From UBA5066 sp046331465 (GTDB taxonomy: Bacteria; Acidobacteriota; Thermoanaerobaculia; UBA5066), in contig JAXLQV010000001.1 in the NCBI GenBank assembly GCA_046331465.1, positions 1,860,001-1,924,000 on the forward strand: a stretch of DNA of 64,000 nt, in the 5' to 3' direction. Shown piece by piece: positions 35,001 through 41,675 of the stretch (positions within the stretch are counted from its first letter, which is position 1; each line of letters opens with the position of its first letter). The notes under the pieces were generated by a model that ran no database searches, was not told the DNA's origin, and saw nothing but the letters and a program-made list of their open reading frames with translations. Both the position numbers and the translations under genes were made by a program.

Positions 35001-37324
35001 CAGTCGCCGCGCACCCACCGGTGCTGGCGTCGGGCGTGCGCCAGGACGCTCGCGGGGTAGTCGTCCACGACCTCGACGTCGGAGACGAGCGCGGTCCTCG
35101 CGTGGATCCCCTCGAACAGGTCGTGCGAAAGGAGCGCGTTCTCCGGCACGCGCCCGTCCACGGTCGCGCGGAACGCGTCGACGTCGTAGAGCCCCTTGCC
35201 GGTGAAGATTCCTTCCCCGAACAGGTCCTGGTACGTGTCGGAGACCGCCGTCGAGTAGGGGTCGACGCCGGTGTGCCCGGCGTAGACCCGGGCGAAGAGG
35301 GAGCCGGCCGCGCTCGAGAGCGTGACGCTGACGCGCGGCTGGAGGATGCCGTAGCCGGCCGTCACGCGCCTCTCCACCGGGTCGACGACCGGCCTGTTGA
35401 GGGGGTGGACGAGGATCCCGATCAGGATCCGCGCGGCCCCTCGCGGCAGGCGCGAGTCGCTGTCGAGCGTCAGGACGTAGCGCACTGACGGGAGGATCGA
35501 GAGCTCTCCGACCTTCACCCGGAAGCCCTCGTCGACGGGGTCCCGAAGGAGGCGGTTGAACTCCTCGAGCTTGCCGCGCTTCCGCTCCCAGCCCATGAAG
35601 ACGCCTTCCCCGGGGTTCCAGAGGCGGTCGCGGTGGAAGAGGAAGAAGCGGTCCATCGACTCGGGCGCGTAGCGGCGGTTGAGCGCCGTCACGCCCGCCA
35701 CGGCGGCGGCGAGGATCTCCTCGTCGCCGGCCACCGTCGCCGTCGCGGCGTCCCGGAAATCGCTCAGGACCGCGAAATGGACGTTCGGCTCGAGGTTCCC
35801 GAGTGCCTGCACCTCGAGGTGCTCCAGCAGCCGCTCGACGCCGCCGACGCTTCCGAGAAGCGTCGGGATGACGACCATCGTGCGCGCCCCGGGCGGGACA
35901 CCTTCGGTCAGCTCGACCCGCGGAAGTCGTTTCGGCCGGACGAGCGCGGCGACGGCGCGCTGGACGACGAGGACGGCGAGCTCGCTCGCCGGCACGAGCG
36001 CGAGGAGCGCCGCGGCCAGGGCCAGCGCGGGAGCCTGCGAGGCCTTCACGAACGTGTACGCGGCGAGGGCTCCGAGGCCGGTCACGAGGCCGATCCCGCC
36101 GAGGTAGAGGCCGGGAGCGGCGGCGAAGAGGGCGCGCTGGAGGCGGAGGAGCAGCGTCGGGCGGTGAGCGACGTCGACCTCGAGACCCCGGCGGCCGAGC
36201 CCGATCAGGTGGTAGCCCACGTGGGCGGTACGGTCCGAGGCGCCGGAGCCGTCCGCGGCCTGCCGGGCGCTCTCCACCGCGCGAAGCGCCACGCGCACCT
36301 GCGCCTCTCCGCTCGGCTCGGCGAGCTCCTCCACGGCGTGCCGGTAGCGATCGCGACTCTGGAAGTCCATGCGCGCGTAGACCGCCGCCGGGTCGCGCAT
36401 GAGGATCTGCTCCACGAGGCTGGACTTCTCGACGAACCGGCTCCAGTCGAGCGTCGCGCAGAGCCTCAGGCTCGTGATGGAGTTGCCCGTGGAGACCTGG
36501 TCGGTGGCCTGCTGCTGGTTCTCGGCGCGGACGAGGTCTTCGGGCGTCGTGCCGCGGGCCGCCAGGGCCTCCTCGACGCGCGCGCCGAGGGAGGAGACGC
36601 GCGGGTCGTGCTCGCGCATCCGGTGGCGGAGCTGGGCGACGAAGGCGTTCTGCAGGGGCACGGGAAGCGCCGGGGGAGAGCTTCCCGCCTCGAGGGCCGC
36701 GAGCACGGCATCCGCCTGGCGTCGCGCCTCCTGGCCGGCGAGGACCCCTTCCATCAGGACCCGCAGGTTCTCGAGGAGCGCGAGCTTGAGCATGCTCGGC
36801 CAGGCCCAGAGCTCGCCGATCGTGAGCGGCGCGATGGTCTGGAACGCGAGGACGAAGCGCCCGAGCCGCTCGGCGTCGAGGCGGCCGTCGCCGTGCCGGA
36901 TCAGCTCGAGCGCCATCGCGTGGATCCGGGCCTTGCCCGAGTAGTCGCGCGCGGCGAGCTTGGGGAGCTTCCGGTAGTAGCGAAGCGGGAGGTCGTGCCC
37001 CACGGCCTGGGCCTCCGACTCGACGAGGTGGAAGTTGTCGAGGAGCCACTCCGCGGCCGGCGGGACGGCGACGCCCCGGTGAACGTCGTCGGCCAGGAGA
37101 CGGTAGGCCTCGCGCAGGAAGCGAAGGTTCGCGTCGAGCCGCGGGAGGACGTCGTAGCCGGTCCTCCGGCTCTCGCGCGAGAGCGTGAAGACGGCGGCGA
37201 GCGTCTTCGCCCGCTCCTCGAGGCTCTCGAGGCTCAGGAGCTCCCCGCGCAGGGGCACCGACTCCCCGACGCGCCGGCGGCCGAAGAGAGATCGCCACAC
37301 GGTTCCGGTCTCGCCTTCAGCCAA
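29063..37324 (-). CDS. ndvB: Cyclic beta-1,2-glucan synthase (NdvB/ChvB type)
   Basis: 2753 residues, close to the family size of about 2800. The order is an N-terminal region with hydrophobic segments near 400-460, then a GT84 transferase with TLDSDSRLPR near 620 and HRWVRGDWQ. More membrane segments and a glycoamylase-like domain follow, and then a C-terminal GH94 phosphorylase-type domain with GAYGFRDQLQDV and the acid CDWNDGYNRVG near 2430. The enzyme initiates, elongates and cyclises beta-1,2-glucan at the inner membrane; the glucan is then exported to the periplasm for osmotic and envelope functions. The TTG start at 37324 overlaps the stop of a 36-codon ORF, and a GTG at 37300 is an alternative. 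No NdvA is adjacent, but the exporter at 4091-5941 belongs to the same superfamily. Confidence 0.92.
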   Translation of the reverse strand: MAEGETGTVWRSLFGRRRVGESVPLRGELLSLESLEERAKTLAAVFTLSRESRRTGYDVLPRLDANLRFLREAYRLLADDVHRGVAVPPAAEWLLDNFHLVESEAQAVGHDLPLRYYRKLPKLAARDYSGKARIHAMALELIRHGDGRLDAERLGRFVLAFQTIAPLTIGELWAWPSMLKLALLENLRVLMEGVLAGQEARRQADAVLAALEAGSSPPALPVPLQNAFVAQLRHRMREHDPRVSSLGARVEEALAARGTTPEDLVRAENQQQATDQVSTGNSITSLRLCATLDWSRFVEKSSLVEQILMRDPAAVYARMDFQSRDRYRHAVEELAEPSGEAQVRVALRAVESARQAADGSGASDRTAHVGYHLIGLGRRGLEVDVAHRPTLLLRLQRALFAAAPGLYLGGIGLVTGLGALAAYTFVKASQAPALALAAALLALVPASELAVLVVQRAVAALVRPKRLPRVELTEGVPPGARTMVVIPTLLGSVGGVERLLEHLEVQALGNLEPNVHFAVLSDFRDAATATVAGDEEILAAAVAGVTALNRRYAPESMDRFFLFHRDRLWNPGEGVFMGWERKRGKLEEFNRLLRDPVDEGFRVKVGELSILPSVRYVLTLDSDSRLPRGAARILIGILVHPLNRPVVDPVERRVTAGYGILQPRVSVTLSSAAGSLFARVYAGHTGVDPYSTAVSDTYQDLFGEGIFTGKGLYDVDAFRATVDGRVPENALLSHDLFEGIHARTALVSDVEVVDDYPASVLAHARRQHRWVRGDWQILTWLLPVVRTAEGFAKNRLPLVSQWKILDNLRRSLVAPSVLALFGAAWTILPGSPLAWTLAGLAIPAFPLVSSLFRMIGRSGSEEPAQMYVRGVVEELSTAVAQAFLTLAFLPYHAWEMVDAIGRTLVRLAVTQRRLLDWETAASQASRAAGQLASGVRTFYLEMAASPVAALGLVALTAAFRPSALALALPFGALWCAAPGLAYWLSRPTPADRLELSAEDRELLASIARKTWAFFETFAGNEDNGLPPDNVQVAAAPAAAPVVAHRTSPTNIGMGLLSSLAAFDLGFSTAAETVERLDRTLATVEGLELHEGHLLNWYDTRTLSPLLPRYVSTVDSGNLAGALLAVAAGCRELARTETILATRLADVARRAAALADGMSFSFLFDRDRQLFSIGFRLADAGGAGRRDPSFYDLLASESRLASFFAIAKGDVPQSHWFRLGRPVVSVGGVPTLVSWSGTMFEYLMPLLLMRTYPGTLLEETCRMAVQRQVRYGRERRVPWGISESAYDLVDRLGNYQYKAFGVPGLGLKRGLADELVVAPYATALAALVDPGEAARNFRRLAAQGAEGPFGFFDAVDYTPSRAADAAPDAKPGPGPGSGVVVRNWLAHHQGMTLVALANVLRGDLMVDRFHADPRVKATELLLQERIPREAPVIEPRPAEETRVTQAAPARTPRRIRSPHTPYPRAQILSNGGYVAIVTNAGGGASLCRGRAVTRWREDRTRDPGSQFVYLRDVHTGEVWSAGHQPVGKEPDAFLVELLAEKAILERRDHEIETRLEVTVSPEDDAEVRRISVTNRSDRPRELELTSYVELALGSLAEDAAHPAFGKLFVETEWLPESTALVARRRPRGASDPESFAFHVLAIEGRAQGQVEWETDRMRFLGRGRGPDDPTALDGRALSGTTGAVLDPILSLRTRLRLSPGGFARLGFTTGVASDRPATLGLAQKYHDFGFAARTFALAYTNARTSLVHLGISADEAQLYERLGSRVFFSDASLRADPETLARNSLGQPGLWGHGISGDLPILLVRVSAPEDLVLARQVLKAHELWRLKGLKADAVILNERLASYRDELQSQLSELVETGPWNAWKGTAGGVFLLRSDSMPEAETVLLQAVAQAVLVGERGSLATQLDRPEPESVAPTPFAPVGSPPEDAPSETGVVPPPLAMGNGLGGFTTDGREYAVVLDGDRETPLPWVNVLANPRFGSIVTTSGSAHTWCESSRENRLTPFANDPVTDPTAEAIFVRDEESGAVWGATPGPLRREPSSPRWVVRHGAGATRWSTVTGSVAQELTVFVARDAPVKLSLLSLTNRSRRPRRLTLFSYVEWSLGPPRQGRPQFVVTEQDVSSGAVLARNPFNEPFRGHVAFAGTNDRVLSATADRQEFLGRNGRLARAASLSGERLLGRFGAGLDPCAAVQTAVRLEPGETRRVLFFLGEGRDLDEVQALLARFDGAAGLVAAEAELEAVEASWDETLDAVHVSTPDDSFDLLVNRRLLYQTVASRLWARSGYYQASGAYGFRDQLQDVTALALTRPDLTREHLLRAAARQFVEGDVQHWWNATSGHGTRTRCSDDFLWLPWALSRYLETSGDRSILDERIPFLVGPPLAAGGPGEAREVEVYGLPDVSTETATLFEHGVRAIERALVMGPHGLPLIGSCDWNDGYNRVGPAGRGESVFVGWFLHAVLAAYAPLCEERGDTARATRFRAERERLGAMLEQAWDGEWYRRAYFDDGTPLGSSQADEGRIDSVAQSWAVLSGAAPRKRAERAMDSVRTHLVRRGSGTVLLLTPPFDRSAQDPGYIRGYVPGVRENGGQYTHAALWVVLALARLGNGDEAVALFHLLNPVNHTRTPQEVQRYMTEPYAVAGDVYDHPAHSGRGGWTWYTGAAGWMFRVAVEGILGLDRHGSSFRVNPCIPSSWPGFTIDWRVGTTRYAIAVENPDRRCRGVAGVEMDGTPVDPDAIPLLEDGRTHAVRVVLGVDRAK

Positions 37325-37427
37325 GGAGGTCGTCGACGATCTCGAAGCCCCCGGCGGCGCCGGTCTCGTTCCAGGCGCGCTTCGCTCTCCAGGACGCAGC
37401 GGTCCGGTTCCTCGTGGCAGGTTTCAT
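37317..37427 (-). CDS. 36-residue ORF translationally coupled to the glucan synthase
   Basis: Starts at an ATG preceded by AAGGAGGTCTCC, a near-perfect ribosome binding site. It encodes MKPATRNRTAASWRAK..., Arg/Lys-rich in the first half and ending in FEIVDDLLG. Its stop overlaps the TTG start of the synthase in TTGGCTGA, and the synthase has no ribosome binding site of its own. It could be a leader peptide that couples translation or a small protein in its own right. No family recognised. A sigma-54-type promoter lies 31 bases upstream. Confidence 0.6.
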   Translation of the reverse strand: MKPATRNRTAASWRAKRAWNETGAAGGFEIVDDLLG

Positions 37428-37458
37428 GGAGACCTCCTTCGGTCCAAGGACCATTCAA

Positions 37459-37474
37459 AGCAATTTGCCTGCCA
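37459..37474 (-). promoter_or_regulatory. Sigma-54-type promoter of the small ORF-ndvB operon
   Basis: On the minus strand TGGCAGGCAAATTGCT matches the -24/-12 consensus (TGGCAC-N5-TTGCW) at all but one conserved position. The predicted start near 37448 gives a leader of about 20 bases that just holds the ribosome binding site. The divergent 255-base spacer 37428-37682 shows no equally good element for the FecR gene. Confidence 0.65.
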
Positions 37475-37682
37475 CCGTTGCCGGGGCGACCATTGGCCCC
37501 CGCTCCTGCGCCGGACCGGGGTCGGCACCGGGGCGGCTTCCGCAGCGGAAACGCTTGCTGTCGCGGTTGAAAAAAGTACAGCTGCCCCGGAGCGACCTCC
37601 GGCACCGGGCCCGCGTCGTCGGCTCGGCGGTCGAAACGGGGAGCCGGCACGAGGTTCGCAGAAGGGCTTCGCCGGAGGGCTT

Positions 37683-39941
37683 ATGAGATCCCGACTTCGG
37701 CTCCGGTTCCTGCCCGCCCTGGCGACGATGCTGCTGACTTTCCCGCCGGCCGCGGCCCAGTACGGGAACGAGGCCGGCGACGACGGCATCCGCCAGTCCG
37801 TCGTCCGTGTCTCGTTTTTCGAAGGAGACGTCTCCTTCAATCGCGGGGATGCCCCCGACGACTGGCAACCCGCCTCCGTCAACTACCCCATGACGCTCGG
37901 CGACCGGGTCTGGGCCGGCCGGGACGGGCGGGCGGAGCTCCAGCTGCGGGGTGCGACGGTCTTTCTCGGGCCGGAGTCCGAGCTGGCCGCGCTGGACCTG
38001 ACTCACGACGTTCAACAGCTCTCTCTCACGCTCGGGACGGCCTCCTTCCGGATCAGCCGGCTCGATCGCGATGACCGCTTCGAGGTGGCGACCCCGAACG
38101 CCTCCGTGACGTTCGGGGCTCCCGGTATCTACCGGATCGACGTCGACCAGGACGGCAACAGCCGCGTCTCCGTGCAACAGGGAAGGGCGTGGGCGGCGGC
38201 CGCCGGCGGCCAGGTCGCGCTGGAGAGCGGAGACCAGATGCTCGTTCGCGGGATCGACCGGCCCGTCTACGACGTGGTCGGCCTTTCCCGCGCCGACTCG
38301 TGGGACCACTGGGTGGAGACCCGCGCCCGACGATACCGGTCGGTCCGAACGGCGTCCTACGTGCACCCCGACATCTGCGGAGCCGCCGACCTCGACGCGT
38401 ACGGGTCCTGGGAGAACGCCCCGGAGTACGGCTTCGTCTGGTACCCGAGGGGCATGCCCGTGGGATGGGAGCCCTACCGGGCCGGCCGCTGGATCTGGCG
38501 CGACCCGTGGGGCTGGACGTGGCTCTCCGCGGAGCCGTGGGGCTGGGCGCCGTACCACTACGGCCGCTGGGCCGTCGTACGGGGTCGCTGGGGCTGGGTG
38601 CCCGTCGGGCCGCGCGCGGCCTACCCGGGCTACTCGCCGGCCGTCGTCGGCTTCGTCGGGGGCGGGCCGGGATGGTCCGTCTCCGTCTCCATGTCCGGCG
38701 GCGGGTTCGTCGGCTGGTTCCCCCTGGCGCCGCGCGAGCCGTTCCACCCGTGGTGGTACCACGCCCGCTCGACGGCGAACGTGACCGGCTACAACTACGC
38801 CTATCGCAACCACGTGACCGTCGTGACCCGCGACGTCTTCGTCCGGGGAGGGCGTGTCGATCGCGACGTCGTGCGGGACACGAGGATCGTGCACGACGTC
38901 TCCGCGGCACCCATCCTGCGGGGACCGATCCCGGTCCTCCCGACCCGCGAGTCGATCCGCGTGGCACCTGTCGGCGTCCAGGGGCGTGGCGAGGTCCGGC
39001 CGCCGAAGCGCATCGCAGACCGCGAGGTCGTCACGCGCGTGGCCCCACCACCGGCGCCCCCGACCTTCGACAGGAAGCTCGCCGTCATTCGCGAAAGCGG
39101 AGGCCAGCCGGTGACGAGCGACGTCGCGCGCCGCCTCTCGGCGGAAGAGCACCGGGGTGAGAAGGCGGCACAGCCGGTCCGGCCGGCCGGCTCCGACCAG
39201 GTCGTGCTCGCCCCCCGCGGCGAGGTGAAGGAGTCACGCAGGCCGCAGGCGCTGCCTCCTTCCGCGGCCCGCGCCCCGGCGAACGCCGAGCGCCCGGTCA
39301 CCGGTCGCGAAGAGGCGCCGCCCGCGCGCGCGCCCGCCCCGACCGCGGGAGCCGAGAAGGCGCCTGCGCCGGAACCCCGCCACGAGGCCGAGCCGGTGCG
39401 GCCGATGCCCGAGCCGCGTCGCGTCGAGGTCCCGAACGCGCCTCCTGCGCGAGAGCCCGTACCCCCGCCCCAGCCGGAGGTGAAAAGGGAGCCGGCGCCG
39501 ACCCGCCCTGCCCCGGAGGGGAAGCCCGAGCGCCACCAGCAGCCGAACCGGCCGCCCGAGAGGGTCGACAACCCGCCCGTGCCCGTCCCGACGGCCCGGG
39601 CCGCGAGGCCGCCCCTGCCGGAGCAGCGGCCCGAAACCGAGCCGCCGCGCCCGGTCGTGGTCCCGCGGCACGTCGACGTGCCCAACACGCCGCCTTCACG
39701 GGAGCGCGCCCCTGCGCCTCAGCCCGAGCAGCTGAGGCGGGAGCCGGTGCCCGTCCAGCCCGTCCCGCCCCCGCAGGCGGGGCCCGAGCGCCACGAGCCG
39801 AAGAAGCCCGAGCCGGACCAGGTCGACCAGAAGAAGAAGGCGAAGCCGGGCCAGGCCGTGCCGAACGCGACGCCGACGCCGAAGAAGGGAAAGAATTATC
39901 GCCCCGACAAGGAAGACGAGCCCGGGAAGAAGAACGACTGA
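37683..39941 (+). CDS. Secreted FecR-domain protein with Trp-rich DUF6600 region and Pro-rich tail
   Basis: 752 residues from the ATG at 37683, preceded by GGAGGG. A signal peptide ends near AAAQYG. A FecR-like domain spans about 40-190 (VSFNRGDAPDDWQPAS, ASFRISRLDRDDRFEVATPN). Residues about 230-320 are packed with Trp/Tyr motifs (YGFVWYPRGM, GRWIWRDPWGWTWLS, GRWGWVPVG). From about 490 the protein is Pro/Glu/Arg-rich and probably disordered, ending in a Lys-rich tail. The architecture is common in soil Acidobacteria and Proteobacteria; the function is not established, but an extracytoplasmic structural or envelope role is likely. A truncated relative lies just downstream at 40340-40891. Confidence 0.82.
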   Translation: MRSRLRLRFLPALATMLLTFPPAAAQYGNEAGDDGIRQSVVRVSFFEGDVSFNRGDAPDDWQPASVNYPMTLGDRVWAGRDGRAELQLRGATVFLGPESELAALDLTHDVQQLSLTLGTASFRISRLDRDDRFEVATPNASVTFGAPGIYRIDVDQDGNSRVSVQQGRAWAAAAGGQVALESGDQMLVRGIDRPVYDVVGLSRADSWDHWVETRARRYRSVRTASYVHPDICGAADLDAYGSWENAPEYGFVWYPRGMPVGWEPYRAGRWIWRDPWGWTWLSAEPWGWAPYHYGRWAVVRGRWGWVPVGPRAAYPGYSPAVVGFVGGGPGWSVSVSMSGGGFVGWFPLAPREPFHPWWYHARSTANVTGYNYAYRNHVTVVTRDVFVRGGRVDRDVVRDTRIVHDVSAAPILRGPIPVLPTRESIRVAPVGVQGRGEVRPPKRIADREVVTRVAPPPAPPTFDRKLAVIRESGGQPVTSDVARRLSAEEHRGEKAAQPVRPAGSDQVVLAPRGEVKESRRPQALPPSAARAPANAERPVTGREEAPPARAPAPTAGAEKAPAPEPRHEAEPVRPMPEPRRVEVPNAPPAREPVPPPQPEVKREPAPTRPAPEGKPERHQQPNRPPERVDNPPVPVPTARAARPPLPEQRPETEPPRPVVVPRHVDVPNTPPSRERAPAPQPEQLRREPVPVQPVPPPQAGPERHEPKKPEPDQVDQKKKAKPGQAVPNATPTPKKGKNYRPDKEDEPGKKND

Positions 39942-40086
39942 CTCTCCGGTCGCGGGGGAACACGTGGACCTCGACGCGTGCGGTCGGGTTGGTCTCGAAG
40001 ACGACCTTCGCCAGGTTGCTTTCGGTCGCTGGCCCGCGAGCGAGAGCGAGGGGACACCCTGCGTCTCCAGCCGCCGTCGACCGGAC

Positions 40087-40102
40087 TGGCAGTGCCCTTG
40101 CG
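40087..40102 (+). promoter_or_regulatory. Sigma-54-type promoter before the Lmo0937-like gene
   Basis: TGGCAGTGCCCTTGCG carries GG and GC at -24/-12 spacing with an intact TTGC. Predicted start near 40113, about 70 bases before the ATG at 40186. The rest of the 244-base gap 39942-40185 has no gene I can support. Confidence 0.55.
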
Positions 40103-40185
40103 TAGTGCGGCGTGAAGGCGCGGCGGGAATCCGTCCCCCGTCCCGCCCAGCCTGACGGGCGGACAGACGGAGAAACGGGGACACC

Positions 40186-40335
40186 ATGCTCTACACGATT
40201 CTCGCGATCCTTCTCATCCTGTGGCTGCTCGGGATGGTGACGTCCTACACGATGGGCGGAGTCATCCACATCCTTCTCGTCGCCGCGATCGTGATCGTGC
40301 TGATCCGGGTTATCCAGGGGCGACGGGTCGTGTGA
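40186..40335 (+). CDS. Lmo0937-family small membrane protein
   Basis: 49 residues. Two hydrophobic helices (LYTILAILLILWLLGMVTSY and GVIHILLVAAIVIVLIRVI) are separated by a short TMGG turn, with an Arg-rich QGRRVV end. The LWLLG..TSYTMGG.IHILL pattern is that of the Lmo0937 family, short inner-membrane proteins often found with CsbD, GlsB and DUF883 proteins and induced in stress. The start is an ATG at 40186 with only a weak GGGG-type ribosome site. A sigma-54-type box lies upstream. Confidence 0.85.
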   Translation: MLYTILAILLILWLLGMVTSYTMGGVIHILLVAAIVIVLIRVIQGRRVV

Positions 40336-40339
40336 CGCC

Positions 40340-40891
40340 GTGGGACACCCTCTCCCGCCCGGTCTGCCGCAGGTCCCTCCTCAGGTTGCGGTCGCGACTG
40401 CACCCCGTCGCGGGGCCAGGCGGGAAGAGGGTGGCCGATTTCCCCGCGTGATCGCCGCCGTCGCGCGAACCAGCGGGGGCGTCTCCTTCGGGCGCGGTGG
40501 CGATCCGGACGACTGGCGACCCGCGTCCGTCGGCCTTCCTCTGGCCGCCGGCGATCGGCTCTACACGTCCCGCGGCGGACACGCCGAGCTCCGGGCCGAG
40601 GCTTTCGAGATCCACCTCGCGTCCGCCACCGGCCTCGAGGCGATCGACGTCTCGGACGAAGCCAAGCGGTTCTACGTCTGGGGCGGATCGGCCTCGTTCC
40701 TCCTTCGGCAGCTGCGGCCCGGCGAGACCTTCACCTTCGAGACCCCGAACGCCACGGAGCGGTTCGACCGCGCCGGGGAGTACCGGATCGACGCCGACGG
40801 GAACGAGGAGAAGCTCGCCGTCGCGCACTGCGGCTCAGCGGGAAAGGCCCGGGGGGCCGACCCACGCGTCCCGTTTCGTTCCGGTTTCTGA
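40340..40891 (+). pseudogene. Truncated paralogue of the FecR/DUF6600 protein
   Basis: Open frame of 183 codons from a GTG at 40340, with a GTG at 40448 in the same frame. The segment GDPDDWRPASVGLPLAAGDR and later SASFLLRQLRPGETFTFETP parallel the FecR domain of the protein at 37683 (GDAPDDWQPASVNYPMTLGD, TASFRISRLDRDDRFEVATP). The copy lacks a signal peptide, and the frame ends before the Trp-rich region. It is therefore probably a decayed duplicate, though a short cytoplasmic protein cannot be excluded. Confidence 0.6.
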
Positions 40892-41227
40892 ACGCGCGCT
40901 CCTGCCTGTGTCCGCTCTTCCAAGCGCTCTGGAACGGACGACATCGTCTTCGTCGTCGACCTGGGCCGCATCGCGTTCCACTGGTCCCTGAACCGGGCGG
41001 TACGAGGAGCCCACCTGGCACCCGCCTTGCGTTGCGATGAGCGTGAGCGTAACGAGAACGGTCCCCGGTCTCTCCCGAGAGGTCCCGCCGGACGTGCTGC
41101 TTCGAAGGCCCTCCACGGCCAAGGCGAAGGCTCCCTGGCGCTCGCGCGACAGGGAATCGCAGGCTGTTGCCCACTCATCGGGTCGGGGACCCGGCACGCG
41201 CGAGACGCACCTGAAGGGGGCAAGCGG
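40892..41227 (+). other. 336-base stretch without a supported gene
   Basis: Holds the sigma-54-type box at 41016-41031. A 64-codon frame from 41037 has a biased composition, starts upstream of the predicted transcript start and was not accepted. Otherwise I see nothing definite; it may contain remains of the 3' part of the truncated FecR paralogue. Confidence 0.5.
41016..41031 (+). promoter_or_regulatory. Sigma-54-type promoter before the small membrane protein
   Basis: TGGCACCCGCCTTGCG fits the -24/-12 consensus completely at the conserved positions. The predicted start is near 41042, leaving a leader of about 185 bases to the ATG at 41228, so a second promoter closer to the gene is possible. 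Confidence 0.55.
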
Positions 41228-41446
41228 ATGAACAGTCTCAGAGCCGTCGCGATCGCTCTGCTCGTAGCGGGCGCCCTCGCGCTCGTCTACGGCGGCTTCA
41301 CGTACACGAAGAAGACCCACAAGGCCGAGATCGGACCGATCACCCTCGCGGTCGACGAGAAGGAGACCGTCAACGTGCCGGTGTGGGCCGGCGTCGGAGC
41401 CATCGTGGCCGGCGGCGTCCTGCTCTTCGTGAACGCGAAGAAGTAG
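41228..41446 (+). CDS. Small two-helix membrane protein
   Basis: 72 residues. Helix one is LRAVAIALLVAGALALVYGGF and helix two VWAGVGAIVAGGVLLFV. Between them lies a polar loop TYTKKTHKAEIGPITLAVDEKETVNVP that should face the periplasm, and the end is NAKK. The pattern resembles small DUF3185-like membrane proteins seen in stress gene clusters; I am not certain of the family. ATG at 41228 follows AAGGGGGCAAGCGG. It belongs to the island of small stress proteins that carry sigma-54-type boxes. Confidence 0.75.
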   Translation: MNSLRAVAIALLVAGALALVYGGFTYTKKTHKAEIGPITLAVDEKETVNVPVWAGVGAIVAGGVLLFVNAKK

Positions 41447-41675
41447 CCGTGCCCTGGCCGGCGCCCGGGCCGCCCGTGGCGCACGGAGAGCGTGGGCGTC
41501 GCAGTGGACGACCTGACGGCCGAGGAGAGTCGGCCGGCAGCCGGATCGACGACGTGAGCTTCTCGCGTTCGGTCGCGGGCCAGGGTCGAGGATTGTCGGG
41601 CCTGATTGGCAATGAAGGCGGAGGCACGGCGCGCGCGACGCCATCGACGCGACGACGGACGGCCTCTCACCGGAG

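Noticed and set aside
39964..40155. Open frames in the gap after the FecR gene, including a minus-strand stretch NLAKVVFETNPTARVEVHVFPRD that looks protein-like
   Set aside because: No start with a ribosome site, and the frame soon turns into a shadow of the Pro-rich tail; at most a gene remnant.
41037..41231. 64-codon frame overlapping the start of the two-helix membrane protein in ATGA
   Set aside because: Starts upstream of the predicted transcript start, has no ribosome site and a composition typical of shadows.
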